64,000 nt of DNA from Smittia aterrima (taxonomy: Eukaryota > Arthropoda > Insecta > Diptera > Chironomidae): contig CP093831.1 in NCBI GenBank assembly GCA_033063855.1, forward strand, positions 8,122,001-8,186,000. Reading direction: 5' to 3'. Position numbers and translations under genes: made by a program. Below are positions 34,301 through 49,300 of the stretch, one piece after another. Within the stretch, counting starts at the first letter, position 1, and the number at the start of each line of letters is the position of its first letter. The notes beneath the pieces were generated by a model. The model did not search any database. It saw only the letters and a list, made by a program, of their open reading frames with translations, and was not told the DNA's origin.

Positions 34301-37300
34301 AAGTGAACTGAACGTAGTTAACAAATTGAATTCAAAGTTTCAACTCTTCTGCTACTGAAGTGACAGTGAAATCTTGACGGAAACAACTTAATCGAAGTTT
34401 GGTCTGCTTCCGACGCTGAAAAAAGCATTGATTTTATCAAATCAAAAGCATGAACAGATTTGCTTTATACGTTGCAACGATTTTCTCTGACATGAACACA
34501 ACTCGTTCGATTTTTATACTCGACGGTCTGTGAAGCGTGAGAAAGCTTGCAGGAGTGGCTCTACAAATAGACACGCTCTCGAGAAAGAAATTAAACTTTG
34601 CGAGCTGCCAAACCGAATCAGGCGACTTTTGACTTCACGAAAGAAGAAAAATTTATGAACTCGTTGAGGTTTTATTACCCCAACCTGCTTTTGCCCTCAG
34701 TTTTGTTGTCGAATTCGACAAAGCTTCACTCTCGCGTTCGGAGGGTAATAAACATGCATTAAATATATTTATGCTGATTTATTATTCACTGCTTCGTCTT
34801 CGAAGTGAAATGACGTTGAAAATATGAAATGAGAGTTAGAAGGGGAAGTCGAATCGAATTTTGATTACATCAGCATAATTTTTTGGAAAGTTGAAGATCA
34901 CTTCAAGCTTCAAAATCGAATAAACAATTCTACAAATCACGATTCTACAAACTTTACTCCGAAGCATGTTCATAAATTCCTTTCCAACACTCCCATCATT
35001 GCTTTCGGCAGACAAGCAATAACATTGAGAGAAAGAGCCATGTTGAGTGAGAAAAGGATGAAAATGATGAGAAGCTGGAGCAGGAAGTGAACAGGCGGAA
35101 CAAACGATCATCGTTTAACATGAAACATGCATTAAATTTATAGTTCATGTAATAAACTTTTTTTCCCCTCTAACAAGTCAGATACCTGCGAGTTTTATTC
35201 TCGACATAGAATGAGCGACGATTTTCTTCGAATCCATCTCGAAACTATTTTTCATGCAAACATCAAAATGAAACATTTTTTGATGCTAAAATTTAATCTT
35301 CGCAAGTCAGACAGCATCTTCGAACGGTAAGCAAAGTCTGTTCTTTATCCTCGTTTTGTTTGTTTGCGAATATCTTTTCCTTTTCCCTGGCGATAGCTTC
35401 ATACATAATGCACATAAATTCATCATATTTACGATGCTCTGATGTGTGTTTTATGCTTCAGGAGAAAACTTTTCCAGAGCTTTCTCCATAAACAACATTT
35501 CCTCAAAGGTAAATCCAGTCGCGGACAAAGATTTAGGATTGAAGGCATTAAGGATTCAGAATATTTAAACAAGAAAAAGGTCGAAAAAAAGTTTTGTTTG
35601 TTCACGTGCGAAGAGTGAAGCTTCACAAAACGGTAAGCTGCCGCCATTTGCTGGGTTGCTTTAAAATTAGACTCGACTTTCACATTTTCACATCGCACAA
35701 AGCCTATTTGCACAAAGCCCGAACGTTTTCATTCACTGTCGAGCTCTTGTCGCTTTTTCTTTACCTCTCCCGCTCGTTCACAAACATCGGGAGGGATGAA
35801 AAGCGAATCACAAATAAACACGAATCATTAATTTTTGCTCATCTCTTGTTACCTGAGGATAATCTCCGAATTTCGTCTGATAATCAAACACGTAAAGAAA
35901 TGAGTTCCGATGATCAGCGGAATGTAAATCTACTGTAAGAGCCGCAGGTGCTACAACTTGTGCATCGCTTAAAGCTTCTAACGTCTCGTCACTGAATAAC
36001 AAAGAGAGATAAAAAGAAATCACTGAATGTTGAGATTGATTTTCGTTCCTCGACTTACCGAATACTAATGGGATGCTGCACGGGGCGCTCCCAGTCGGTA
36101 TATTCATTGACTATCGTGGCTAGAATCTCATTAAGGTGATAGCTGTAAGTGCTTCTTACATAAGTTCGAAGAATCTTTGAACGTCGATCGGCCTCGATGC
36201 CGTACTGAACATCTCCAGAGTGGAATACAAAATAGGACTCGGCACGAGTTACGCCCACAAGTAAATCGTATCTAATAGAGAAGTTAAAGGAAATCTTAGT
36301 GAGAAGGTCACCGCGGGAAATCGAGAACTTACCGTGATAATTTGTTTATAGCTAATTTTCTTAACAGCACAGAGTTTATGACGTTGAGATTATTTTGATA
36401 ATGCATTTGTCGTTTCGCGTCGCTGCCACTGAGCGATCCAAAATCGTATTGATCCTGTTGACTGCTGTGGTCTCCCGTATCTGATAATAAATTGAAATTA
36501 GAACAAACATTTAGGGGAAATAAAATCGGCAAATACAAACCTATAACGACACCATCAACACTTGGTCCAAAAGCATTTCCGAATTCTGGCATTCGAATGG
36601 GAGTTGAGAGAAGTGATTTTAGTGACACTTCTCTCAGACATTTCATTAAAGCTTGATGAGGCAATTCAACTGAACAGTTGACATGATGTGCCACTATCGC
36701 GGCATAATGAGCTGGATCGCCGACGAGGGACCAAGGGGCAAGTCCTGATCCTGACATTAAAATCGCTCGATGAAAGAGAAGACCATCGGGAACAGCCTGT
36801 GACGCAATCAGGAAATGAACACACGCCGCTCCAGTGCCGTGACCTGCCAACGTTACGCTCTTGCTATCACCACCAAATGCTTCGATATTCTCTTGAATCC
36901 AATGGAGTGCGGCCAGAATGTCCATGAGACCGTAATTTGCTGGAGACTTTGAAAATCTATCGACATTTGCATTAAGGAAGCCTGTAACAAGAGTTTATTT
37001 TGTATTGAATAATTAATTAGATCGAGACGCAGAATTTATGGCTGAAACTCACCGAGAATACCTAATCGATAATTAATTGTAACGACAAGCACTTGCCCGT
37101 AACTAGCTAACACGGAGCCGTCGTAAGGGTTGCCGGAGTTCCATTCATACGATTCACCATCGCCGTGAACGAAAACCATCACAGAATACTTCGTAGGGCT
37201 GCCATTGTTGTTGTCTCCCCGTGAACCGGCTGCGAATGACAGAAACATTGCTTTTTAGAACAAAGGGTTGAACATCCATCGACCAACCAACAGAATTGAA

Positions 37301-40300
37301 CAACATTCTATCGCTTTTTGATTAAAACCAAATATTTGCTCGCCTTACATATTGCAATGATGAGTTGTTAGGGATTATTAGTAAGTTACATCAATCAAAG
37401 GATTACGATGATAGAAAGTGAGGAGGTATTAGATCTTCCTAACTCCCGAACAAACCAAAATCATTTATTGTTTCTCCATTTCGTTGCTAGAATTCGAGAA
37501 CTTGTAATCGTTTAATGAGCCTCGTGTCCGTTTCGAGAAATCGATATTTTTCTCTGAACTTTTCTGTTTATTTCGTTTAATTTGGAAATTAATTATCTGC
37601 AGGGGAACAATTCGATTCATTACTGGGTTACATTATCGCATCGTGAACATTTCTTTTTATTACTTCGGCAAAAAGGTTTTAAAGCTCAATGGTAAAATTG
37701 GTCCCCCGCTTGACATTTTCCATTTATGCCCAATTCACAAGCTCACTCTTCTCGTTTTTGTTCTGATGGCAAGGAGTGACTCTCCATGCCCCATTAATTG
37801 ATTTTTAATTAGCGTTGGGTGGTGGAGCTTTACCGCCAGCGTCAATTAATGACCAGGCGAGGCCTATTAGAGTAAAACTTCGCAGATCGATTTTTACAAA
37901 GCTCAATGGAATTATTCGATTGGACCATTCTCTCTCGATTATCTCGATCGTCGCCAGCATTAAAACTTTTTCTGTAATTTACTTTTCATTTCAATTTTCC
38001 GCATGGAAAAACTTTTCCTCTGCTGCTGACACCGACATTAAAAATCTGAGAAATCAGGAAAATCTGAGATTTTCATTCTTTTGTCCAAAGAATCGTAAAA
38101 ATGGTAAATCAGTGTTTTTATGTCAGATGATGGAAACTAAAGGGAAAAGTCGTAAAAGTCTCATAAGCGCTGCTCAAATAAGTATAATCTCGAATCAGGA
38201 AAAGCTCTCAAGGAAAATAATAAAGCATTGCGATTGCTTTGCTCTTTACCTCGAGGAGAATATTTCTTAATAGAGAACATGTTTCTTCAAAATTCATGTT
38301 TTGTTGGATGAAAAGCTCCCTCGAGGTCTTAATGAAGGAAACGTGAAGTAATCTTAGCGAAGCGCAATAACGGGAGCGGTAATGGGCTCGAGATGAAATT
38401 GAAATCTCTGAACGACAACAAATTTAAATTACAAAACAACAAAAAAAATTCTTTATGGCCTCCATGCTCCATAAAAGAGATGTGATGATGATCAAAAGCT
38501 GAAATTTATCGAAGAGGAACAAGCGACGTTTTTTGAATTAACTCAAGACTTCAAATATTTTGTTCAACGAGTCAACAAAAAAAATATTCCAACCTAACGA
38601 TCCATAGACTTGATGTCTAACGCACCCAGAATTAAATGAAAATCCAAGCGTGAAATATTTTCACGCAAGACAATTTTTCTTTTTTTGTCTTAAAAGGCTT
38701 CAAATTTGTTTGTGAGACATTTGCGACAATTTATTATTTCCTTCCGCCTAGTCACCCTAAAAGCTTTACCGGAAGGATGATTAATTCCAAGTCCACAAAA
38801 CTGTTTAACAAAAACTCGAAAAATGTGGATAAATTTCCATTTCATGAGATATAAATAGAAAACAATTTAATAATAGCAAGAAGAGCTTTTCAGTGAGACG
38901 AGAAGAGAGCGATGAAGAATCATAATGGTTGCTACATTCATGGCTTTCCACTTTGAAAGAAAAGAAAAGCTTTTGTAAATCATGGAATAATGAATTGCAA
39001 TGCGACAGAGAAAGAGGATTTTGCGAATGATAAAAAAATGCAAAACTTTTTGCGTCAACAAACAATTTTTATTTCTCCTTCTAATGAAAATGTTTTTGTT
39101 CTTACATTTTCCGCGAGCACTTGAAAAATGTTTTATTGATGTAGAAAAAAGTCGCGTAAATTATAATTTAATTAAATGGGAATCGCTCCCTTCGGCAACT
39201 TGAGAAAGTTTCTCTATCGTTTCCTTTCTGTCTCGCATCGTCGTAAATAAATGATTCTAACTGGTTGACTTTCTCTGTTGACTTTCAGATAAGTGAGTCG
39301 AGATGCTTGACGGCCGCAATGGGAATTCGTTTAATAGCTTTTAAAGAGGATAACGTTTGAATGCTTGTCACATCCATTGTTGTCATTTCAAAGGCTGTTG
39401 CTCGACTCTTTCTTTCTCACTCTGAACGTCACTGCAAAATGTTGCCGTTATCGCTTTTGTTTGGCGAGAAAACGAGGGAAACATTATTCATTTCCATGCA
39501 TTATCCTTTCGTAACTAAAAATTAAATTTGTATTGTTATCAAGAAACAATGTGTGCCGGGGTCGAGAGATGACGGTGTGGAAGGAAGAAGGTTAAAACAT
39601 TTCCAGTCAAATTCATAAATTCCTTTTTTATACGTGTTGTGTGAATAAATTATGAATTGTGAAACGAGGAAAGCGGGAATGGGAGGCATCGAGGAGGAAA
39701 ATCCTTGCTGTCTATCAGACTCAGTCTCGGTACATTCATGAAACAAGATTCTAAGAGTGAATGCTGACAATGAAAATGCCAGAGTTGTTTTTCTTTTCTT
39801 CCCAATGAAAGAGAATGGAAAGTTTCATGCTTACATGGGCGATATAAATTATCTTGCACTGCGCCTATTCTATATCGAGACATATAATCATTACTGCAAA
39901 CGTCAAAACAATCAGATGAGAAGAGAAATGTGATTCTTCATCTTCTTTCATATGCAAAGACAATGATGCGTCTACCAAGTGTCATGTGCTTTTGAAAAAT
40001 GAGTCGAACCGAAAGGAATAACTTGACAACCAACGTCTACGATGAGATCGTCGTATAATGAAATGTAAGAAAAATGAATTGTCATCATGAGAAATTCCAC
40101 AATGTACACCCAAGGGGATATCACGTCGGCATCTCAAGGTTTCTTTCCAAAACCAAGCGAGAACGAGAAAATCTCACAATTCGCAGCACTTTATTTTCTA
40201 ATAATATTCTTCGCCACTCTTAGTCGCCTAAAAGCTTCCTTTCATCACCTGGAGGATTTTCGAGATATTATAAAAACACATGTTACTCGCTTCTCTCTCG

Positions 40301-43300
40301 CTCGCTTTATGCTCATCGGGTGGAAAAGGTAGAAAAAAAAAACAATTTTCTACCAGACTGAGTAAAAAGTACTTTCGTTTGATCCTTTATGTTGTTAGGA
40401 GGGGTGGAAAAAGGCGAAGAAGAAGAAGTGAACAAATTGGCAATGGAAAAACAATTCAAGCTAAAAAAGCTTTTATGTAGATCTGTTTCTGTTTGTCGCC
40501 ATGGCTCAAAAACAGAGAAACAAAAGGGGTAAAGATTCAGGTGCTCGATTCAAGAGTGTCTACGCCTCTGCAATAAATATATATAATCTCAGATTTATTT
40601 AGTAACAAGAAGAACAAAACCCTAAGCACCTAAGCGAGGCAGAAGATTGTGCTGTCGTTGTCACCGATAATGTTATTGGCTCATGGCTTGGCCTTGTATC
40701 TAGTCTCGATGTGCTTCGTCTGGAGACAAAAATTTATTTCCCACAAAAACCAAAACACATCTCGCATGTGTTCACACGATTCCCGGCTCCCCCCTAGAGA
40801 GAATCAAAAAGTTGTGAGTTCTTTACAAAACTCTCGTCTTTGATATTTAGGTCAATACTTTTATCAGTTAAAAAGCTCGTCACGTCAGTTTGATGATCCG
40901 TCTGACCATGTTTGAATGATTACGACTCAACAAAGCATAGCAGGCAAAATAGTTGTCAACCCTCCGTTTATTCATTTTGTATTTGCAAAGCGAGAGATGG
41001 GAGGATTAGAAGCTTAAGCTGAGGTATTGAACAATAGTTATGTCGCTTTCATTCATTTTTATGCTAAAGCTAAGACTCAGATGTGACATGTTATGCTTTA
41101 ATCCCTGTCGGCAGACGCAAACAAAACGAATCTATTGGCAATTTTCTCGATTTGGGTTTAAAAATTCAAGGCATGAATTGAAAGGACGAAGTGTTACGAA
41201 TGAAATTCTTTACAAATTTCAAAGGAAATCCGTTTTGAATGACATGGACCCTAATACGAGAAACGAAATGTGGCAAAATTAATATCCCAAAGGAAGAAGA
41301 GAAATTATTTTTTATTCATGAAATATTCTAAGTCTCACCCCTCAATGAAATGTTGACTCATTTATTTAAATATTATGACATTTAAAAAAACATTAGTGGC
41401 ACAAGAGAAATCCCCAAGTTAAGCTTTTGTCGCTTCGTCTCCTTTTCTGTTTGTCTTCGGACTTATAAAAATGTTCAAGCGAGAAAAATGAAAAGCATTG
41501 AATGTAATTTAATGTTTGAAGTTCACGGTTGTAAAATAACAAATAGATTAGAGAAATGTGGATGAGACGAAAACTTGAAGACGAACCATTGAACGAGACT
41601 TAAAGCTCCTTGAGACTTATCATAAAATTCATTGAGCAGAAACTATTGTCATTTAAATCTTTGATAGCACTTTGGCTTTCTCGAAGCTCTAGAGCTGAGG
41701 CTTGTCGAAGCAAAAAATCACTTGGGCGATTAAATCTTCGCTTGTATCGTCTTCGAATCGGAAAAAGGGGTTTCCATGAGACTCTTTATCGACAGTAATT
41801 CCTCTGTTTTGCGCTTTCGTCATCAGAACAATGGCAACGACGACGACACTTGAGATTCTCATCTTCCATCTCGTAAAGAGATTCTCCAGCAAATAGAGCT
41901 CGAGATGAAAGTCAATAAACTATGATGCGTAGTTACTTCTTGAGAGAAGCAGTCGTGACGATGTGAAACCTTTCTTCGTGCTTGAGGATATTATTTTGCC
42001 CTAAATTCTCGAGGGGATTTGCATGACGTAAATATTTCATGTTCTCAAATTGGAACTCGCAAAAGTTTGAGTTTATTTGAAGCTTTTTATGAGAAGACGA
42101 CGTCGAAAATCAAACAAAAATCTTTTGCGAAGAGTCTCCAGCTGAGAGAGATTCGCCTTGGGAAGAAGTGTACTTTAAAGACAGTTTTGGGTTCGTTGAC
42201 GGGAGAAAAAGGATTTTTTTAAAGTATTCGTCAGTGACAATCGATAACCAAATTAGAATCAATTTAGGATTCGAGACGGACGAGGAAAAAAAGGATTCTT
42301 TGCTGTTTAACTTGCAAAGCCCGAAGAGATCTGTGAAAGTTGCTACTTCTTGTTGGTCTGTTACGTCCTCTGAGAAATGAACGAGACCCGCAATCTTCTC
42401 CTTTTTACTCGCAACGAACAGGCCAGCACTTTAATTTATTGGCGAAATCCTTTTCTGCTCTTTTTTTTGTCCCGGCGGTTTGTGAAAAAAGGAAGAAGCG
42501 AGAATTTATCTTTCGCTTACAGTACAATATTTCACGATAACGTTGAAGGCATTGGAGGGAGAAAGAGTTGTGGAAGGAGGAAGTCTTCGATCTCTGCTCG
42601 ACCAGATCAAACTCCGAGGGGAATTGTCCGATAAAATCCAACAAAAACTTTGTATAAACCCTCGCTGAACCAAGTTTATTGATTTTTTTTTCTTCAAAGC
42701 TCATCCTTATCTCTTTGCTTTTCTTTTTGCTCCGAAAATTCCATTTCAATGGTAAGAAGACGACACAACAAATGATTCAATTGTTAAGCGAGAGAAGAGA
42801 AAGCAGAAGCAAATTTGTGAAACACAATTTGAGGGAAAGACAAGAGACAAATGGAAATGTTCTCGATGAGACTGTTTGCGATTGGGACGAGTGCCAAGAC
42901 CATCGATAGATGGAAGCGACAGAGACTAGTGATAGAAAGAGGAGGATGAAGAGAACAAGGAAGAAGAAGAAATCTTTTATTCATGTTGTAAGAAATTTTT
43001 TGGGGAAATGCGCATCCAAAGGATTCACTGGCACAGCCTCACCTTTCAACCGAAGTAATATGACAAAACTTTTGTCATCATTTCACTGAGGGGAAACCAA
43101 AAAGCTCTCTTGGATATTACATGAAATTTTGATGCTTCATGAAACACGTTTAGTAATGGGTTTGCAGTATACGACGAGTACTGTGCACTGCAGCAAAGCT
43201 ACAATCACACAGGCGACAGCTTCTCAAGAGGAGGTTCATTTGGTTTTATTTGACAACATGAGAAGGCGTAAATTGTTTGAAAAGGATTCTCCGGAAAGAA

Positions 43301-46300
43301 AATTATTTATTGAAAAGTCTCTGATGTTGTACAGACTGGAGAGATGAGGGTTTATCTACAAGCCTTCTTCACTTTGAAGCAAACGGAAGAGATTTGACAC
43401 ATTTCTTCCCCGCAGAGCTTTCGAAATGTGTTAAGAGCTTTCGTCGATCGCTCTCGACATAGATTTCCAGACGCCTTCAAAGAGAACAATTCTGAAAAGC
43501 TTTAGAAGATTTCCTTTGACTGATAACTGTACTTGCTATGTCCTCGGATTCGTCTTTTATTTTATAATCAGCCTTTGAAAGCGAAACTGGGACTTTAGCT
43601 TTAATTTGATCTAAAGAATAATTTGTCATCGCAAGAAGCTCTTTTCGCCGCTGATGTAAACAAAAGTCAGTCCTTGTCTTTTTCATCGTTGACTTCTCAA
43701 AATGAAGAAAAGAAATGAAAACCTTTGAAATTGTAGAAAGCAATTTTCATTTCAAGCTTCGTAGCGTCTTTTGCGCGCTGCTCCGACAAAAGGATTAAAA
43801 GTTGTTCTTTTCTGAAATGTTTTAATTAAACTGTATGATGTTCGCTGTTTCTTTTGTATTGTCTTTCTCGCTATTCTTACTCCTCCTCGCATTCCCGCTA
43901 TTTAACGACTAATTAGTAGGAATTACAAACATCCCCTCGCCTTTATTGAAAAATAATCGTTCTCCTTCTCTCTACTCTGGGCGGTGCGAGCCCTTTTTTG
44001 CCTTGGCCACAAGCTCATTGTTGCGAACAATGAACGTAAAATCGAAAACCAAAGCAAGTTATCAGCGAAGGGATGCCCCGAAAGTGTTAATTTTTTGACT
44101 TTCTATTTTCTCATAGTCGCGAGAGAAGGGAGAGAGGGGCAAAAAAGGTTCATGAAATCCCAGCTGAAATTAGATAGTCCGCATTGAGAAGAACAAAAAG
44201 GTAAATTAAATGTAATTAATGTTTGAAAGGCGGAGGCAGTTTCAACGGTTGAACCAAAGACGTAACCGACAAGAGAAGATTTTTGATTTCGTGATGTTCA
44301 AAGTCGTTTCGTGGAAACCTTTTTCCTTTTGAAAATTATCACGAGAGCGATGAAAAAGCTTCCTCTTTCCATTCAACTCTAGTCAGAGTAATTTTGTAAG
44401 AAAAAGGCGGTTAATTAAAAATGGTGTAAAGAAATTATTTGAGCTAACGCTCTACTGCCTTAAGTCATTTAAAATCTCATTTATTTGTGACGTTTCATTG
44501 GAACCCTCGTCGCCGTCGCTGTTTTCGTAAACGTTCACCTATTTATCTTTTGGAAAACTCAAAAAGTGTCTTTCAAGAGGAGACAATTTAATTAGACCTT
44601 GCGAATCTCCTTGAAAAGGAAATAAATAATTTCTTTCTCGATAAGAAAGGTTCGTGTACGCTTTTCTCAAAATGTAAAATATGACACTGAGATTAATTGG
44701 GTGAGAAGATAGAAAAGATATTGACTGCCTCTTAAAGTTAAGTCTTTCTCAGGTATCTCTCGGATATCGAAAGAAAATACTTTTTCAAAGGTTAGATGAA
44801 GGAACTAGTTGCGGTTCTTAGCCTTCTAACATTTAAGGGGCTTCCGATAGCAGGAAAGGAAAGGAATGTGTAGAGTCAGAGATACACACAAACAAACTTT
44901 AAGGGTTCAATTTTCTTATTGAGGAATTCTTAGAGAGCTTTGAAACTAATGAACATCGAAGGGCATTGAATTTCTGAATGAACTGGCGAACAAAAGATTA
45001 AAAGTAAATATTTTGAGATTTTCCGATCAGAGAGTTTAAGATCGACACAAAAAAGACCTAAATATAAATTTAATTAAATTTTGTTATGAAATTAGCGAGA
45101 AATTCTCGAAATAAATCAAATTACGGGTAAGCAATTACACCGAACGTTTAAAATTGATTGGGTAATCAATATTTTCTTCTAACGAATCGCTCGGAGCTTG
45201 ATTTACTTTCGTTCAATTAAAAAAATATTTCTCTTTCGCTCATCAGTGTCGCACTCCCACACAAATGTCAATTATTTAACGAAACGTTGATCGAAATATT
45301 TTATCAAAAAATCTTGTTGTTCTGGACATTCCGACACAACAAAAACTCAACAATGGAAAATATTTTGTCGACTCCTCTGCATTGTGAGCTTTATTGATTT
45401 TATCTCAACAAAAAGTGGTTCGTTCTCATTCACAGCTCTGACAGTCCATCTGCCAAAGTTCTTTTCTGCGTGTTTGTTATCCTCTTTCGATTTATTTATC
45501 GTCATCAAAATTCCTCTCTCAACAATAATGCTGAACCACAAAAAGAAATGAAATCGATTTACGAAGCGATGATTTGAATCAATTCGTTTTCTCATTTCTC
45601 GTCAATTGACGCATTCGCAAAGTAATGAAATGTGACAGTGGTGGTGAAGCGTCTAGTGATGCATGAGCATTTTGAACTGTTCATGAGTTTTATCTTCCTC
45701 CTCGGCTGCTGCTCCGCTCAAGCTTTTATTTCTGTTGAGAGCTTATTCCCTTCGCATTCACATCGATGAGCATAAAAGTTGAGCGACTCAATGATGTGAA
45801 ACTAATTGAAATCCGATTTAGCACAGAAATTTCGAAATCCTAATTGCTAAAGCTTACGCTCTTCGGAATTTCGAGGCATATTGTGCAGAATAATTCTTTT
45901 GGGAAGAAGCTTCTAATCATCGAATCAAATTTGAAATCGATTTTAGACTTTGAGTTTATGGAGCTTTCATGGATTCACACGTGACTAGACGTTAATCGAC
46001 AATTACAAACTTTTCTGACGCTGATTTTCAAATTAAAAGTAATTGAAGCCTCAAAAACTTTTCTCACTCTTTTTTATTCACGTTGATCTGACAGATGTTT
46101 CGTCACGTTCAACAGCGGCACCAACTTCATCCATCTCAAAAATTCTATGCATTTTAAATCTAAAGCGCGAGTGTCGTCATAGATTAATGAAATGAAATAT
46201 TTTTGATCCGTAAACTCTATCAGACGACGAGTGCTCCCACGTTCTCCCTAATGAAAAACGGATTTAAGTTTTATGAAACAATTTTTCGGTCGATGGGAAA

Positions 46301-49300
46301 ACTATCCGAACTCGAAGTTTTTTTATATCGCATAAAATACTTTTAAAAGCACTGAGCTCATGCTTCTCATCGCACATCGTAATTTCATAATAAATGAAAT
46401 TTAATGCTTGATGTGAAAACTCTCGCTTCGTGTTCGTCCTCAAACTAACACTGACGATGTTTTGATTAAACTCGAATTAGATAAATTTGCTGAAATAATT
46501 TCGAAAATAAAATGGAGACTTCGTCGAAGAAGAGGAGACGAGATTTTGTTTATGAACTACGTAGCTCAACTTGTCAGAATTCGGATTATTCGAGCAATGC
46601 TCCTTTCAACGTAGTTCACAAACAAGACTGGCGAGTTTCGCATGCTTTGGTTAGAAGTTGAGAATTCGTTTAAGCTTAGCTGTCGACATACGTTCTCTGC
46701 TTCGGTCTTCTCCGCCACGTCCAGTATCATTTATTTGACTGCCATTTGCAGCATTTGCTTTTGCTGCATCATATTTATTTCCATTTTCTGCGCTCTTTTG
46801 CATAAAGTGCGCTTGGAAAAAATTTAATTAAAAACGACTTTTTGAGCGGAAAGTGGAATCCTATCGTGGCACTAAATTATATTTCCCCTCGCCTTTAATG
46901 CATTTTCGAGAATTAATGTTGCAAATGCATAAAGGCTTTGTTAAATTGCACGGGAAGGCAGACGATAGTGTGAAATTATTTCATAAACAGGAGTCATAAT
47001 TAGAGCATAATGAGAAACGTTATTAAAGTTTTTACCGCTTTCTGAGTGCACTCGTTTTCCTTTTGCACCTTAAAGGCATTTGCGATTCATGTGAGTGAAA
47101 AGGAAGTAAATGGAGGGAGCAATTATTGTCATTAGAAAACCGCTTTTCTCCTCTTAAGAGTGTTGAATAATGAAAATGTTTTCAACCTCATCAAGAACAC
47201 ATGAAACTCTTTGAGAAGGAACTTTTGCGTTAAAGTGAAACTAAATACGGTCAAGTCAAGTCTTACACATTAAATTTTCGCTTACATTAAATTTATGGTT
47301 AATGCAATAAACGAGAAAGGTTGTCGTTTCAATTTTTTATTCGCGGACTACCACAGACCGCAACTTACTTAAACAGATTACCACGGAAAAGGTTGCTTAC
47401 CTTGTATCGGCGCATAAACATTCAGATAGAGACAGTCCTCAGATTGATTACGCAGATAGGGCAAAAGCCGCTTCAAATATTCCAATCTTCCTTTTGGCAT
47501 CCGTTCGAGTGCGGATGTCTCGTTTGATATGTCTGGGAGGCGCTGGGGGCAAACAGCGCTGAATCTGCAAACGGGAAAGATGAGAGCAAAGAAATTAAAT
47601 TAAATTTCATTGAAATTAGTTGGGAGAGAAAACGTAATCTTTGTCGTTAACTTCGTTTCTCCCGCATTAATTGGATATATAACTTTTCACTTTAACCCGC
47701 CCCCTTCTTCTCTTTAATTGCGATCGAAGACATAAACAGCATCAATTAAAAGGTAATTATGAGATTAAATAGAAGTTTTAATGAGACATGAAAAAGTTTT
47801 CTCCTTCATCTTCTTTTTGCTCTTCGGGAAGTTTTGTTGACAAGCTCCTTGGAACTTTCAAGTGAATCTAAGACGATTCTTAAGATGTGGAAGAGGAAAC
47901 AAGCCTGATAAGATCCTAGTCCTTGAGAAAGTTTCCAATCTTTATTTATCTTTCAAGATTTGTAGACTAAATTAGAGACATAATTATGATTAGGATGGGC
48001 TCCTCTTTCTGTGGAAATAATAAAGCCTTATAAATCAAAGTCTGTTGTCATGAGACGAGCGGAAACTTTTTTAATAATCTTTCTTCTGTGGAGGAAGCGC
48101 TTTTAATGATTATGGAACAATCGTTGATTATGAGCAATTCCAAGAGAAGTTTTTGAGTCTATTGCCATGGATTCTGTTGTTTTTATCCTCGTTTATCTTA
48201 ATAACTGGAGATAAAACTCCGTCTATGATCTCGCAGGCTGATTTAAGTGGAGGCTTCCTCGAAAATCATTATTTGCTCAACAATCTCCGACAACGCGTCA
48301 TTCGCAAATAACGAGTCTGTTTTCTCTTTGAATTTATTCTTCTTTCAAGATGCTCAGAAGAAAAATAAAACTTTTCGAAGCAACATTCACAAACTACGTT
48401 CTAGGAAAATAATTATCTGAAAGCTTGCAATTCAATCACTGAACGACGCTTTAGACAGAAACTTTTCCATTCGCAAATTTTTCAATCATCGTACATTCTG
48501 TGGACAAACAAACAATTCTGTTTTCGTTCTGGTTCATTATACGAATTATAGTCGCTGGGTTTGGGAAATGTTTTCAAGCTTCGTTTGAACTTTCTTAATA
48601 TTCTGGGAAAAAATTCAATTCAAAAAAATCAATAACGATTTTGTAATTCCGACTTTTTTCCAGCCTAAAACAACTGCCGAGCTTCGCTTTTAATCATGAA
48701 ATATTCATCAGCAGTTCGCGTTGCTCACGGAATTATCATTGAAATTTAATTTCCTTTGCTTACATAAATTGGAATTTATTTTCTGCCAGTTGGTCAGAAA
48801 AAGGTAAGAAAATGTTATTTTTTCAAGGAAATTGAAATGAAATTGTGCGAAACAAACAATTGAGTGGGGAATTTTTGTTAATTTTGCACAATATTGGATT
48901 GGAAGTCGAGCGTGAAACTTTTAAAACTTTCCACAATCCATTTAAACTGGGGACCTTAGCTAAAAGCTTTCGTCCCTGCTGATGAAGTTTGTTAATCGAA
49001 CCAGAATTTCCTTCATTCAATTAGACGATAACGCGAGCTTTTCAATTTCTCAATCGATTATTCAAATTTCTCTAAGCTCCTGAAGGGGTAAAGCTGAGAC
49101 TAAATTGAAAGCAAGCCTTTTCAAATATTCCATTTCATTAATGTTTGAGCAGGAAAAAGCGGAGACATTAATTTCCATTCTTAATTGCTTTTCTAGGAAG
49201 AAGCCGAGCGAAAGGGGCGGAAAATGATGCTTTTAGTTTGAACTCTATCGAGGCTCGGAGAAATCTCTAAACGACAATGATGGTTTTCAAAAGACGCTGA

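Noticed and set aside
43129..43347. 72-codon frame inside neuroligin intron 2
   Set aside because: No ATG at its first codon, no domain and no support as a nested gene.
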